From positions 1,550,001 through 1,614,000 of the forward strand of contig NZ_ACQA01000001.1 of the NCBI RefSeq assembly GCF_000182645.1: 64,000 bases of DNA. Reading direction: 5' to 3'. This document shows, piece by piece, positions 56,975 through 64,000 of the stretch (its first letter is position 1; every line of letters begins with the position of its first letter). The notes under the pieces are model-generated. The model saw only the letters and a program-made list of their open reading frames with translations. It was not told the origin of the DNA and made no database searches. The DNA is from Brucella intermedia LMG 3301. Its GTDB lineage: Bacteria; Pseudomonadota; Alphaproteobacteria; Rhizobiales; Rhizobiaceae. A program made the translations under genes and the position numbers.

Positions 56975-58678
56975 TCAGTTCGACTGGCGGCGCAGGAAGG
57001 CCGGGATTTCGAGCTGGTCTTCTTCCGAAGCTGCGCGCGGCTGCGGACGGCCCTGATCGTCAAGCTGGCCGCGACGCGGTGCATAGATCGACGAATCCTG
57101 CTGTGGAGCGCGGCGTTCAGCCGGGCGCATGCCGGGTTCGCGGTGCTGAGCCGGTTCCAGACGGGCCGCAGGCTGATCGTCCTCACGACGCGACAGACCG
57201 TGGGTCAGACGCTTCAGGAGGCTCATCGGACCGCGCGGTTCTTCCTGTACAGGCTGCTGCGGAGCGCGACGGGCATTGATTTCAGCCTGTGCAACCGGCG
57301 GGAAATCCGAAACGGCTGGCATGCGCGGAGCAGGACGCGGTTCACGAACCGGCTGTTCATGCATCTGCGGCTGCTGGTAGGCCGGCTGCTGCACGGCCTG
57401 TGCCTGATGGGCAGCCGGAGCCTGCGGCATCGGCGCACGGGCAACCGGAGCGCGCTCGAAGGATTCCGGTGCCGGAGCCTGGAAGATGCGGCTCTGCGGG
57501 CGGAATTCCGGCTCTGCCGAAGCGGCAGGTGCAGCCGGTGCGGCGGGAATTTCAGCTTCAGCAGACTGGATCGCCTGGGCAATCGGATCGACCTGACGCG
57601 GCTGTTCAACGACCGGAGGACGCAGTGCGCCATGCGGAGCCATCGGCTTTGCCTGTGCGGTCTGCTTTACCGGCTGGCGAAATTCCAGCGGCGCAGGCGC
57701 CGCGTCTCCTAACTGCTTATCAATACCGGTAGCGACGACAGACACGCGGATGACGCCTTCGAGGCCTTCGTCGAAGGTCGCGCCAAGAATGATGTTCGCA
57801 TCCGGATCGACTTCTTCGCGAATACGCGTCGCGGCTTCATCGACTTCGAACAGGGTCATGTCGCGACCGCCGGTGATCGAGATCAGGAGGCCCTTCGCAC
57901 CGCGCATCGAGGTTTCATCGAGCAGCGGGTTGGCGATTGCAGCTTCGGCAGCAGCCATCGCGCGGCCTTCGCCGGACGCTTCGCCCGTACCCATCATGGC
58001 CTTGCCCATTTCGCGCATCACCGAGCGAACGTCGGCGAAGTCGAGATTGATCAGGCCTTCCTTGACCATCAGGTCGGTGATGCAGGCGACGCCCGAATAG
58101 AGCACCTGGTCAGCCATTGCGAAAGCATCGGCGAAGGTGGTCTTGTCATTGGCGATGCGGAAAAGATTCTGGTTTGGAATGACGATGAGCGTATCGACAT
58201 TCTTCTGCAGTTCTTCGATGCCGAGATCGGCAGTTTTCATGCGGCGTGCGCCTTCAAAATGGAAAGGCTTGGTCACGACGCCGACGGTAAGGATACCGCG
58301 CTCACGAGCAGCACGCGCCACGACCGGAGCAGCACCGGTGCCGGTGCCGCCGCCCATGCCTGCCGTCACGAAGCACATGTGGGTGCCGTTCAGATGATCG
58401 ACGATTTCGTCGATGCATTCTTCAGCAGCCGCACGGCCAACCTCTGGCTGGGAACCAGCACCAAGACCCTCTGTAACGGCAGCGCCGAGCTGGATCATGC
58501 GTTCGGACTTCGACATCGTCAAAGCCTGAGCGTCGGTGTTGGCCACGACAAAATCCACGCCGCGCAAGCCGGCATTGATCATATTGTTGACCGCATTGCC
58601 GCCGCCGCCGCCGACACCGAATACGGTGATGCGGGGCTTCAGCTCGGTGATATCCGGCTTTTGCAGATTGATAGTCAT
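56975..58678 (-). CDS. ftsZ: Cell division protein FtsZ
   Basis: A 567-residue tubulin-like GTPase that forms the Z ring. The GTPase core (about residues 12-320) has [21 protein letters not shown], the tubulin signature [12 protein letters not shown] at 107-115 and the T7-loop [20 protein letters not shown] linker of about 230 residues rich in Pro, Ala, Gln and Arg follows (long in alphaproteobacteria), ending in the conserved peptide [10 protein letters not shown] that binds FtsA and other partners. It lies after ftsA with a 137-bp gap and before a terminator. Confidence 0.98.
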   Translation of the reverse strand: MTINLQKPDITELKPRITVFGVGGGGGNAVNNMINAGLRGVDFVVANTDAQALTMSKSERMIQLGAAVTEGLGAGSQPEVGRAAAEECIDEIVDHLNGTHMCFVTAGMGGGTGTGAAPVVARAARERGILTVGVVTKPFHFEGARRMKTADLGIEELQKNVDTLIVIPNQNLFRIANDKTTFADAFAMADQVLYSGVACITDLMVKEGLINLDFADVRSVMREMGKAMMGTGEASGEGRAMAAAEAAIANPLLDETSMRGAKGLLISITGGRDMTLFEVDEAATRIREEVDPDANIILGATFDEGLEGVIRVSVVATGIDKQLGDAAPAPLEFRQPVKQTAQAKPMAPHGALRPPVVEQPRQVDPIAQAIQSAEAEIPAAPAAPAASAEPEFRPQSRIFQAPAPESFERAPVARAPMPQAPAAHQAQAVQQPAYQQPQMHEQPVREPRPAPRMPAVSDFPPVAQAEINARRAPQQPVQEEPRGPMSLLKRLTHGLSRREDDQPAARLEPAQHREPGMRPAERRAPQQDSSIYAPRRGQLDDQGRPQPRAASEEDQLEIPAFLRRQSN

Positions 58679-58815
58679 AGGTCCTTGTTCCTCTTAAGCC
58701 TTACCACCGCTTCGCCGCCGCGGTGTGGATTGGTTGTTACCCAGATGGTCACGCCCCAATAAGTCGACACGCTAATTCAACACGCTATTTCAACAGCTTA
58801 CACAATACTGGATAC

Positions 58816-60138
58816 TCAGAAACTCTCTTTCAGCCATTGGCTGACACGTTGAATGCGCCCACCCGTACCGGTCATGAGACCGGAGGAAGCCGCTTTCACC
58901 GACCGTTCTTCTATCCCGGCCACCTGCGGGTAAATCAGAAGTCCAACGGTCGCGGCGAAAGCCGCCCCCTTAGCCGCCTCAGGCAATCCCGCTATTCCTA
59001 GAGGACGCCCGATTCGTACATTTCTTGCAAGGATTCGTCTGGCAGCCTCCGGCATTCCCGGCAACTGGCTTGCGCCCCCCGTCAGAACCACGCGCTTGCC
59101 GACGATATGTCCGAGGCCGGACTGGTTGAGCCTGTCGCGCACCAGTTCCAGCGTCTCTTCCACTCTCGCACGGATAATCCGCGTCAGTACCGAGCGCGGA
59201 TATTGATTGGGTACATCACGCTCATCGTCACCGATCGGGGGAACCGAGATGAGGTCGCGGTCATCGGCAGCGCTTGGCAGCGCCGAGCCGTACATGACCT
59301 TGAGGCGCTCGGCATCTTCCATACGGGTGGAGAAGCCGCGCGCCACATCCATCGTAACGTGCGTGCCGCCGATGGCCACGGCATCGGCGTGAATGAACTT
59401 GCCTTCGGAGAAGACGGAAATCGTCGTCGTGCCGCCGCCCATATCGATGCAGGCTGCGCCCATTTCAGCCTCGTCGCCGACCAGAGCCGCAAGACCGCTG
59501 GCATAAGGCGTTGCAACGATGGCTTCCACCGACAGATGGCAACGATTGATGCAAAGCTCCAGATTGCGCAGCGGCGCAGCATCGGCTGTCAGCACGTGCA
59601 TGTCGACACCGAGGCTGTCGCCGAGCATTCCAAGCGGATCGCGAATGCCGCGCTCACCGTCGAGCGTATAGCCGACGGGCAGCGAATGGACGAGGTGACG
59701 TTCAGCGGCCAGCGCCTGCTTTGCGCCAGCCGCCAGAACGCGGCGAATATCCGTCTGCTCCACTTCATGGCCGCCCAGATTGACGCTTGCCGTGAAGGTT
59801 TCGCTCTTGAGGCGACCAGCGGAAATATTGACGATAAGGCTATCGACGGTCAGGCCAGCCATGCGCTCTGCGGCGTCGACCGCAAGACGGATCGACTGTT
59901 CAGCCGCGTCCAGATCGATGATGACGCCCGACTTGACGCCGCGCGAACGCTGATGGCCGATGCCCAGCACTTCCATGCGGTGCGTGCGGCCTGGCAGCAG
60001 TGCGCCGCCCTCATGCGGACGCAGCCTTGCGATGACGCAGGAAACCTTGCTCGACCCGACATCCAGAACCGTTAACAGGCGCACCTTGCGCCCTGCAGTC
60101 CCGCCTTGTGATGTCCCCTTGCCGCCCAGAATACTCAT
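58816..60138 (-). CDS. ftsA: Cell division protein FtsA
   Basis: A 440-residue actin-fold ATPase that tethers FtsZ to the membrane. The start LLTVLDVGSSKVSCVIARLRP carries the phosphate-1 motif, GAACIDMGGGTTTISVFSEGKFIHADAVAIGGTHVTMDVARG the phosphate-2 motif, and VLTGGASQLPGMPEAARRIL the adenosine motif. The C-terminus (GGRIQRVSQWLKESF) is the amphipathic membrane-targeting helix. The start overlaps the ftsQ stop by four bases (ATGA). Confidence 0.97.
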   Translation of the reverse strand: MSILGGKGTSQGGTAGRKVRLLTVLDVGSSKVSCVIARLRPHEGGALLPGRTHRMEVLGIGHQRSRGVKSGVIIDLDAAEQSIRLAVDAAERMAGLTVDSLIVNISAGRLKSETFTASVNLGGHEVEQTDIRRVLAAGAKQALAAERHLVHSLPVGYTLDGERGIRDPLGMLGDSLGVDMHVLTADAAPLRNLELCINRCHLSVEAIVATPYASGLAALVGDEAEMGAACIDMGGGTTTISVFSEGKFIHADAVAIGGTHVTMDVARGFSTRMEDAERLKVMYGSALPSAADDRDLISVPPIGDDERDVPNQYPRSVLTRIIRARVEETLELVRDRLNQSGLGHIVGKRVVLTGGASQLPGMPEAARRILARNVRIGRPLGIAGLPEAAKGAAFAATVGLLIYPQVAGIEERSVKAASSGLMTGTGGRIQRVSQWLKESF

Positions 60139-61070
60139 ACGCGTTTCCCCGTGCGGGATAGTTCTTTTTTACGCTCTGCCAGAAATTTCTGGCGCTGCTC
60201 CATGCCGCTTGCCGTCAGCTGCACCGTCACACGATCTTCGAGACGAAGATCGACCGCAGCGATATCGCGCGACAGAAGATGCTGCTCCTGATCGAGCTTC
60301 TCGACATGCGCCAGCGCCTTTAGCGGATCAGTCTCCGGAAGCATGATGCGCACGCCATTATCCAGAAGCAGGTCCCAGCGACGGTCGCCGACCCGAACGT
60401 AAGCGCGAACCTTTCCGGCCAGCGCCGGATAGGCGGCAATCTCATCGACGAAGCCCTTGACCTTCTTTTCCGCGCCTTCGCCCACCACGAGCGGCAGCGA
60501 ATTGTAACGGCCCGGACGGAACGGAACGATGGTGTCGCCCGCAGCGTCGATCAAGGAAAGATCCTTGTCGTTCTGCCAGATGGCGAACGCCTTGCGCTCG
60601 CGCAGCGACACGAGAACGGTGCCGGGATAAACCTTGCGGACTTCCGCGCTTTCAACCCAGGGCAGCTTGTCGATGGACTGGCGGGCCTCTTCGGCGCTCA
60701 GGCCGACAAGGGACGTCTCGCCGTCGAGATCGAGCTGACCAAGAATATCGATGTCGGAGGTCTCGTTGTTGCCGACAACCTTCACATCCTCGATTGCAAA
60801 ACCAAGCGTGGATGCAGTTGTCTTGACGACCTCGGGCGTATGACCGCCGACGGCCATGCCATAGAGACCGGTCGCACCGAGGAAGCCCAGCATGCCGACG
60901 GTGCCGGCATGGCGCGGAATATTGACATTGCCCTGAAACAGGCGGACGGCAAAGCGGAACGGCTTGCGCAGGAAGCGCGGCAGGACAAAAGCGGCACCCA
61001 TCGCACCCGATGCATCCCGCATCGAGCCCGAGCGCCCGTATCCGTCCGATTTTCCGTTCAACGCAAACAA
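60135..61070 (-). CDS. ftsQ: Cell division protein FtsQ
   Basis: A 311-residue divisome protein with a cytoplasmic N-terminus, one membrane helix (about residues 55-75, ...[19 protein letters not shown]) and a periplasmic POTRA domain ([23 protein letters not shown]...[38 protein letters not shown]) plus the FtsQ domain. The best start is TTG 61070: GGAGG lies seven bases upstream, while an upstream ATG at 61091 would place that site inside the gene. This gives a 13-bp overlap with the end of ddl, so the two are likely coupled. It overlaps ftsA by four bases. Confidence 0.9.
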   Translation of the reverse strand: MFALNGKSDGYGRSGSMRDASGAMGAAFVLPRFLRKPFRFAVRLFQGNVNIPRHAGTVGMLGFLGATGLYGMAVGGHTPEVVKTTASTLGFAIEDVKVVGNNETSDIDILGQLDLDGETSLVGLSAEEARQSIDKLPWVESAEVRKVYPGTVLVSLRERKAFAIWQNDKDLSLIDAAGDTIVPFRPGRYNSLPLVVGEGAEKKVKGFVDEIAAYPALAGKVRAYVRVGDRRWDLLLDNGVRIMLPETDPLKALAHVEKLDQEQHLLSRDIAAVDLRLEDRVTVQLTASGMEQRQKFLAERKKELSRTGKRV

Positions 61071-61984
61071 GACGCGTCCTCCACCATCCAACTCAACAAT
61101 TCACCGAAAGAGATACCAGCCGCTCTGGCGATATCAGGCACGAGCGAGGTGGAAGTCATCCCCGGCTGGGTATTGATTTCCAGCCAGATAACTTCGCCAT
61201 CTTCGGAGAAACGATCATCGAAACGGAAGTCTGACCGGCTTACACCCCGACACCCGATTGCCCGATGCGCCGTAAGGGCCATTGTTTGTATTTTTTGGTA
61301 AATATTTGGTAAAATTTTCGCCGGGCACACGTGAGTTGATGCGCCTGCAACATATTTTGAATCGTAATCGTAGAACTGGTGCCCGACGGGAATGATCTCG
61401 CACACATCCATGGCGCGATCGTCCATAACGGAACAGGTCAACTCGCGACCGGGAATGTATTTCTCGACCAGAACCTCGGCGCCATAATTCCACTCGGCAG
61501 AGCTGATGATTTGCGGCGGATGGGCCTGATCGTCCTTGACGATCACGACGCCAAAGCTGGAACCTTCACGCACCGGCTTGACCACGTAAGGCGGCTTCAT
61601 CGGATGCTCGGTACCGATCTCGAAACGATTGAGCAGAAGCGAGGGAGCAACGGCAACGCCGGCGGCGGCGGCAACCTTCTTGGCGCGATCCTTGTCCATG
61701 GCCAGCGCCGAAGCGAGAACGCCCGAATGCGTGTAGGGAATCTGGAGATATTCGAGAACACCCTGGATAGCGCCATCCTCACCGAACGGGCCGTGCAGCG
61801 CGTTGAAAACAACATCAGGCTTCAGCTCGGCAAGAACGGTGGCAACATTGCGATCCACGTCAATACGCGTCACGCGATAGCCGCACTCTTCGAGGGTCGC
61901 AGCACAAGACGCTCCGGAGGACAGACTTACCGGACGCTCCGAAGAGAAACCGCCCATCAAAACGGCAACGTGCTTTCCCGTCAT
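61058..61984 (-). CDS. ddl: D-alanine--D-alanine ligase
   Basis: A 308-residue ATP-grasp enzyme that makes the D-Ala-D-Ala dipeptide for peptidoglycan. [19 protein letters not shown] opens the protein (substrate loop), [53 protein letters not shown] is the first ligase signature and [43 protein letters not shown] the metal/ATP-binding C-terminal part. ATG 61984 is preceded by GAGGGG. A terminator separates it from murB upstream, so a promoter should lie in 61985-62184. Confidence 0.96.
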   Translation of the reverse strand: MTGKHVAVLMGGFSSERPVSLSSGASCAATLEECGYRVTRIDVDRNVATVLAELKPDVVFNALHGPFGEDGAIQGVLEYLQIPYTHSGVLASALAMDKDRAKKVAAAAGVAVAPSLLLNRFEIGTEHPMKPPYVVKPVREGSSFGVVIVKDDQAHPPQIISSAEWNYGAEVLVEKYIPGRELTCSVMDDRAMDVCEIIPVGHQFYDYDSKYVAGASTHVCPAKILPNIYQKIQTMALTAHRAIGCRGVSRSDFRFDDRFSEDGEVIWLEINTQPGMTSTSLVPDIARAAGISFGELLSWMVEDASCLR

Positions 61985-62184
61985 GTTAGCATCCCCTCTG
62001 CGCAATCCCCTGCGCATCAATTAAACAGAATCCGAGCAACCCAGCAGCACAGGCCGCAGGCACCCGCGGCAGGAAAATCCTGCCGAATCAAATCACTGTG
62101 TGGTTAACCCTAAAGAATCAGAGGATTGATTCCGTGACAAGACCCTATAGGAAGGGACGAACCTTACGTGTCGCTTGCGAAGGC

Positions 62185-62219
62185 AAAAAAGCCCGGAATA
62201 TCAGGTAGAAAATCCGGGC
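62185..62219 (-). terminator. Terminator between murB and ddl
   Basis: On the minus strand GCCCGGA and TCCGGGC (seven-base stem, 15-base loop) are followed by TTTTTT. It lies 10 bp after the murB stop, so it is inside the dcw cluster and splits it. Confidence 0.82.
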
Positions 62220-62229
62220 AACTTTTTTA

Positions 62230-63192
62230 TCAAAATTTTCCAAGAAACTCTTCAACCGGCTCGCCCTCGCGGAACAAACCGAGACGTTTGATTTCCCAAT
62301 GAAGGCGAATACCCGAATTTTCAAAAACTCGGGCGCGAACCGTTTCGCCCAAAGTCTCCAGATCAAGCCCCGTTGCGGTGCCTGTATTGATCATGAAATT
62401 GCAGTGCATCTCTGACATTTGCGCGCCGCCGACCCGCAAACCGCGACAGCCTGCCTTGTCGATTTCCTTCCAGGCCGATGTGCCTTCCGGATTCTTGAAG
62501 GTCGAACCGCCTGTCTTTTCGCGCACCGGCTGCACCGTCTCGCGGTGATGCTGCACCTCGTCCATGGCCTGCCTGATTGCGTCGCGCTCGCCCGCAATCC
62601 CCTCAAACAGGACGGAGGTAAAAATCAGGCCCGGCGAAGCCGAGGAATGCCGGTAGGCGTAGCCCATATCCACATTGGAAAGCACCTGCACCTCGCCATT
62701 GCGGTCAAGCGCGCGCACTTCCACGACGCGCTCGCGCGTTTCCACGCCGTTCGCGCCCGCATTCATGCGCAGCGCGCCACCTATGCCGCCGGGGATGCCA
62801 TGGTAGAAATGAAATCCTGCGAGCCCTGCATCCAGCGCCGCCGCAGCCACACGCTTGTCAGGCGTTGCCGCCCCTGCCCGCAATTGCGTGTCGGAAACCT
62901 GTTCGACTTCGCCGAAACCCTTGGCTGAGAGCCGCACGACAAAGCCGGGAACGCCGCCATCGCGCACCAAAAGGTTGGAGCCAATGCCAACAACGAGGAT
63001 CGGAATCTCTTCGGGCACCGCCTTCAGAAATGCGGAAAGGTCTTCCTCGTCAGCGGGCTGGAAAAGGACCTGCGCCGGTCCGCCAGCGCGAAACCAGGTA
63101 ATCTTGTCCATGCCGGCATCCGCTGTCAGCCTGCCGCGCAGGCCCGACAACTTGCCGTCGAGCTTTTTCAGAAGCGTCTCGCCGCTTTCCAT
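62230..63192 (-). CDS. murB: UDP-N-acetylenolpyruvoylglucosamine reductase
   Basis: A 320-residue FAD enzyme that reduces UDP-GlcNAc-enolpyruvate to UDP-MurNAc. [23 protein letters not shown] and [26 protein letters not shown] form the FAD-binding domain; [18 protein letters not shown] is the central signature; the C-terminal substrate domain has STFKNPEG and [25 protein letters not shown] with the catalytic Glu near the end. It starts one base after the stop codon of murC. Confidence 0.97.
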   Translation of the reverse strand: MESGETLLKKLDGKLSGLRGRLTADAGMDKITWFRAGGPAQVLFQPADEEDLSAFLKAVPEEIPILVVGIGSNLLVRDGGVPGFVVRLSAKGFGEVEQVSDTQLRAGAATPDKRVAAAALDAGLAGFHFYHGIPGGIGGALRMNAGANGVETRERVVEVRALDRNGEVQVLSNVDMGYAYRHSSASPGLIFTSVLFEGIAGERDAIRQAMDEVQHHRETVQPVREKTGGSTFKNPEGTSAWKEIDKAGCRGLRVGGAQMSEMHCNFMINTGTATGLDLETLGETVRARVFENSGIRLHWEIKRLGLFREGEPVEEFLGKF

Positions 63193-63193
63193 C

Positions 63194-64000
63194 TTACTTC
63201 TTGCCCTGTTCAGCCAGTTCTTTCGGCAATGCGTAGGCCCACTGCGTTATGTTGCCTGCACCGAGGCAAACCACGAAGTCGCCCGGCTCCGCAATCGACG
63301 CGACCAATGGCGCCAGCGCTTCCGGGCCGTTCGCATAACGCGCATCGCGATGACCTGCGGTCTTGATGCGCGATACCAGTGTCTCGGAATTGACGCCTTC
63401 GATCGGGTCTTCGCCTGCCGTATAGACCGGCGCCACGATGACCGTATCGGCATCGTTGAAACATGCCGCAAATTCATCGAAAAGGCTTGCCAGACGCGTG
63501 AAACGGTGCGGCTGGACGATGGCGATCACACGGCCTTTGGCGGCTTCACGGGCTGCTTTCAGCACGGCGCGGATTTCAACCGGGTGATGGCCATAATCAT
63601 CGAATATCTCGACGCCGTTCCATGTGCCGGTATGGGTGAAGCGGCGCTTCACACCGCCGAAAGAGCCGAGACCACGACGAATATCGTCGGCGGAGATACC
63701 GAGTTCATGCGCAACCGCAATTGCCGCCGTCGCGTTGGATACGTTGTGCTGGCCCGGCATAGGCAGGCGCAGATCCTTGATCTCGGTCGCCTCGCCCTTG
63801 CGCGAGCGGATCACGACGTCGAACAGGCTCGCAGCACCGTCCATGCGGTGATTGACGAAACGCACTTCCGCCTGTGGGTTCTGACCGTAGGTGATGATGC
63901 GGCGATCCTCGATGCGGCTCACCAGAGCCTGCACTTCCGGGTGATCGAGGCACATCACGCCGAAACCATAGAATGGCACATTTTCAACGAACTGGCGGAA
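63194..64000 (-). CDS. murC: UDP-N-acetylmuramate--L-alanine ligase (C-terminal part; 5' end outside the window)
   Basis: The last 268 residues of MurC, the enzyme that adds L-alanine to UDP-MurNAc. The open frame runs to the right edge (64000) without a stop. [24 protein letters not shown] is the Mur-ligase central domain end, and [41 protein letters not shown] with the DYGHHP motif starts the C-terminal domain, ending in [20 protein letters not shown]. One base separates its stop from murB. The P-loop half lies outside the window. Confidence 0.95.
   Translation of the reverse strand, partial: FRQFVENVPFYGFGVMCLDHPEVQALVSRIEDRRIITYGQNPQAEVRFVNHRMDGAASLFDVVIRSRKGEATEIKDLRLPMPGQHNVSNATAAIAVAHELGISADDIRRGLGSFGGVKRRFTHTGTWNGVEIFDDYGHHPVEIRAVLKAAREAAKGRVIAIVQPHRFTRLASLFDEFAACFNDADTVIVAPVYTAGEDPIEGVNSETLVSRIKTAGHRDARYANGPEALAPLVASIAEPGDFVVCLGAGNITQWAYALPKELAEQGKK

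Overview
The window looks like ordinary chromosomal core sequence of an alphaproteobacterium of the order Rhizobiales. Brucella/Ochrobactrum (Brucellaceae) is the best fit. The evidence is a BA14K-family protein, an alpha-type SspB, a circularly permuted tmRNA gene, a UPF0303 protein that resembles the Brucella form, DUF4169 and DUF2853 proteins, and the gene order murC-murB-ddl-ftsQ-ftsA-ftsZ-lpxC-bamD-recN-ligA. I placed the organism from memory of protein families and made no database comparison. Genes are closely packed. I found no insertion sequence, prophage, integrase, CRISPR array, tRNA or rRNA.

Layout. 1-4.6 kb: a partial gene end, a universal stress protein, an FMN-binding oxidase-like protein, a PhzF-family protein, a Nudix hydrolase joined to an EEP-family nuclease/phosphatase, and a BA14K protein. 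4.6-10.1 kb: an aminotransferase, ilvC, a TetR regulator with its own palindromic site, and the potassium transporter kup. 10.4-17.2 kb: pdxJ, a STAS-like protein, a RecD-like helicase, a threonine/serine dehydratase, a LysE exporter, and ilvN-ilvI preceded by a leader-peptide attenuator. 17.3-23.7 kb: a HerA-like ATPase, a diguanylate cyclase, divergent miaA and serB, a GNAT acetyltransferase and a flavoprotein. 23.7-29.5 kb: the envelope-proteolysis group degP-DUF2065-hflC-hflK, then folA-thyA and a DUF2853 protein. 29.8-33.9 kb: the permuted tmRNA, a Bcr/CflA exporter divergent from a TetR regulator across tandem operators, sspB and three small proteins. 33.9-41 kb: a giant AsmA-family protein, a GlcD/Dld-type flavoenzyme, UPF0303 and an unusual kinase-like protein. 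41-50.6 kb: uvrD/pcrA, creA, a hexapeptide acyltransferase, an SCO protein, prmA, an aminopeptidase P, azlCD and a DUF2461 protein. 50.6-64 kb: ligA, recN, bamD, lpxC and the division/cell-wall cluster ftsZ-ftsA-ftsQ-ddl-murB-murC, with murC running off the window end.

How the genes fit together. Three themes recur. The first is branched-chain amino acids: ilvC, ilvN/ilvI with an Ile-Leu-Val leader peptide, a threonine dehydratase and an azlCD exporter. The second is protein quality control: tmRNA, SspB, DegP and HflKC. The third is growth of the envelope and septum: dcw genes, lpxC, bamD and the AsmA protein. No clearly new multi-gene system is visible. The best leads are a kinase-like protein with a C-terminal domain resembling the end of acyl-CoA synthetases, a foreign-looking peptide insert in UvrD, the ilv leader, the tandem operator pair, and several perfect or near-perfect palindromes of unknown role.
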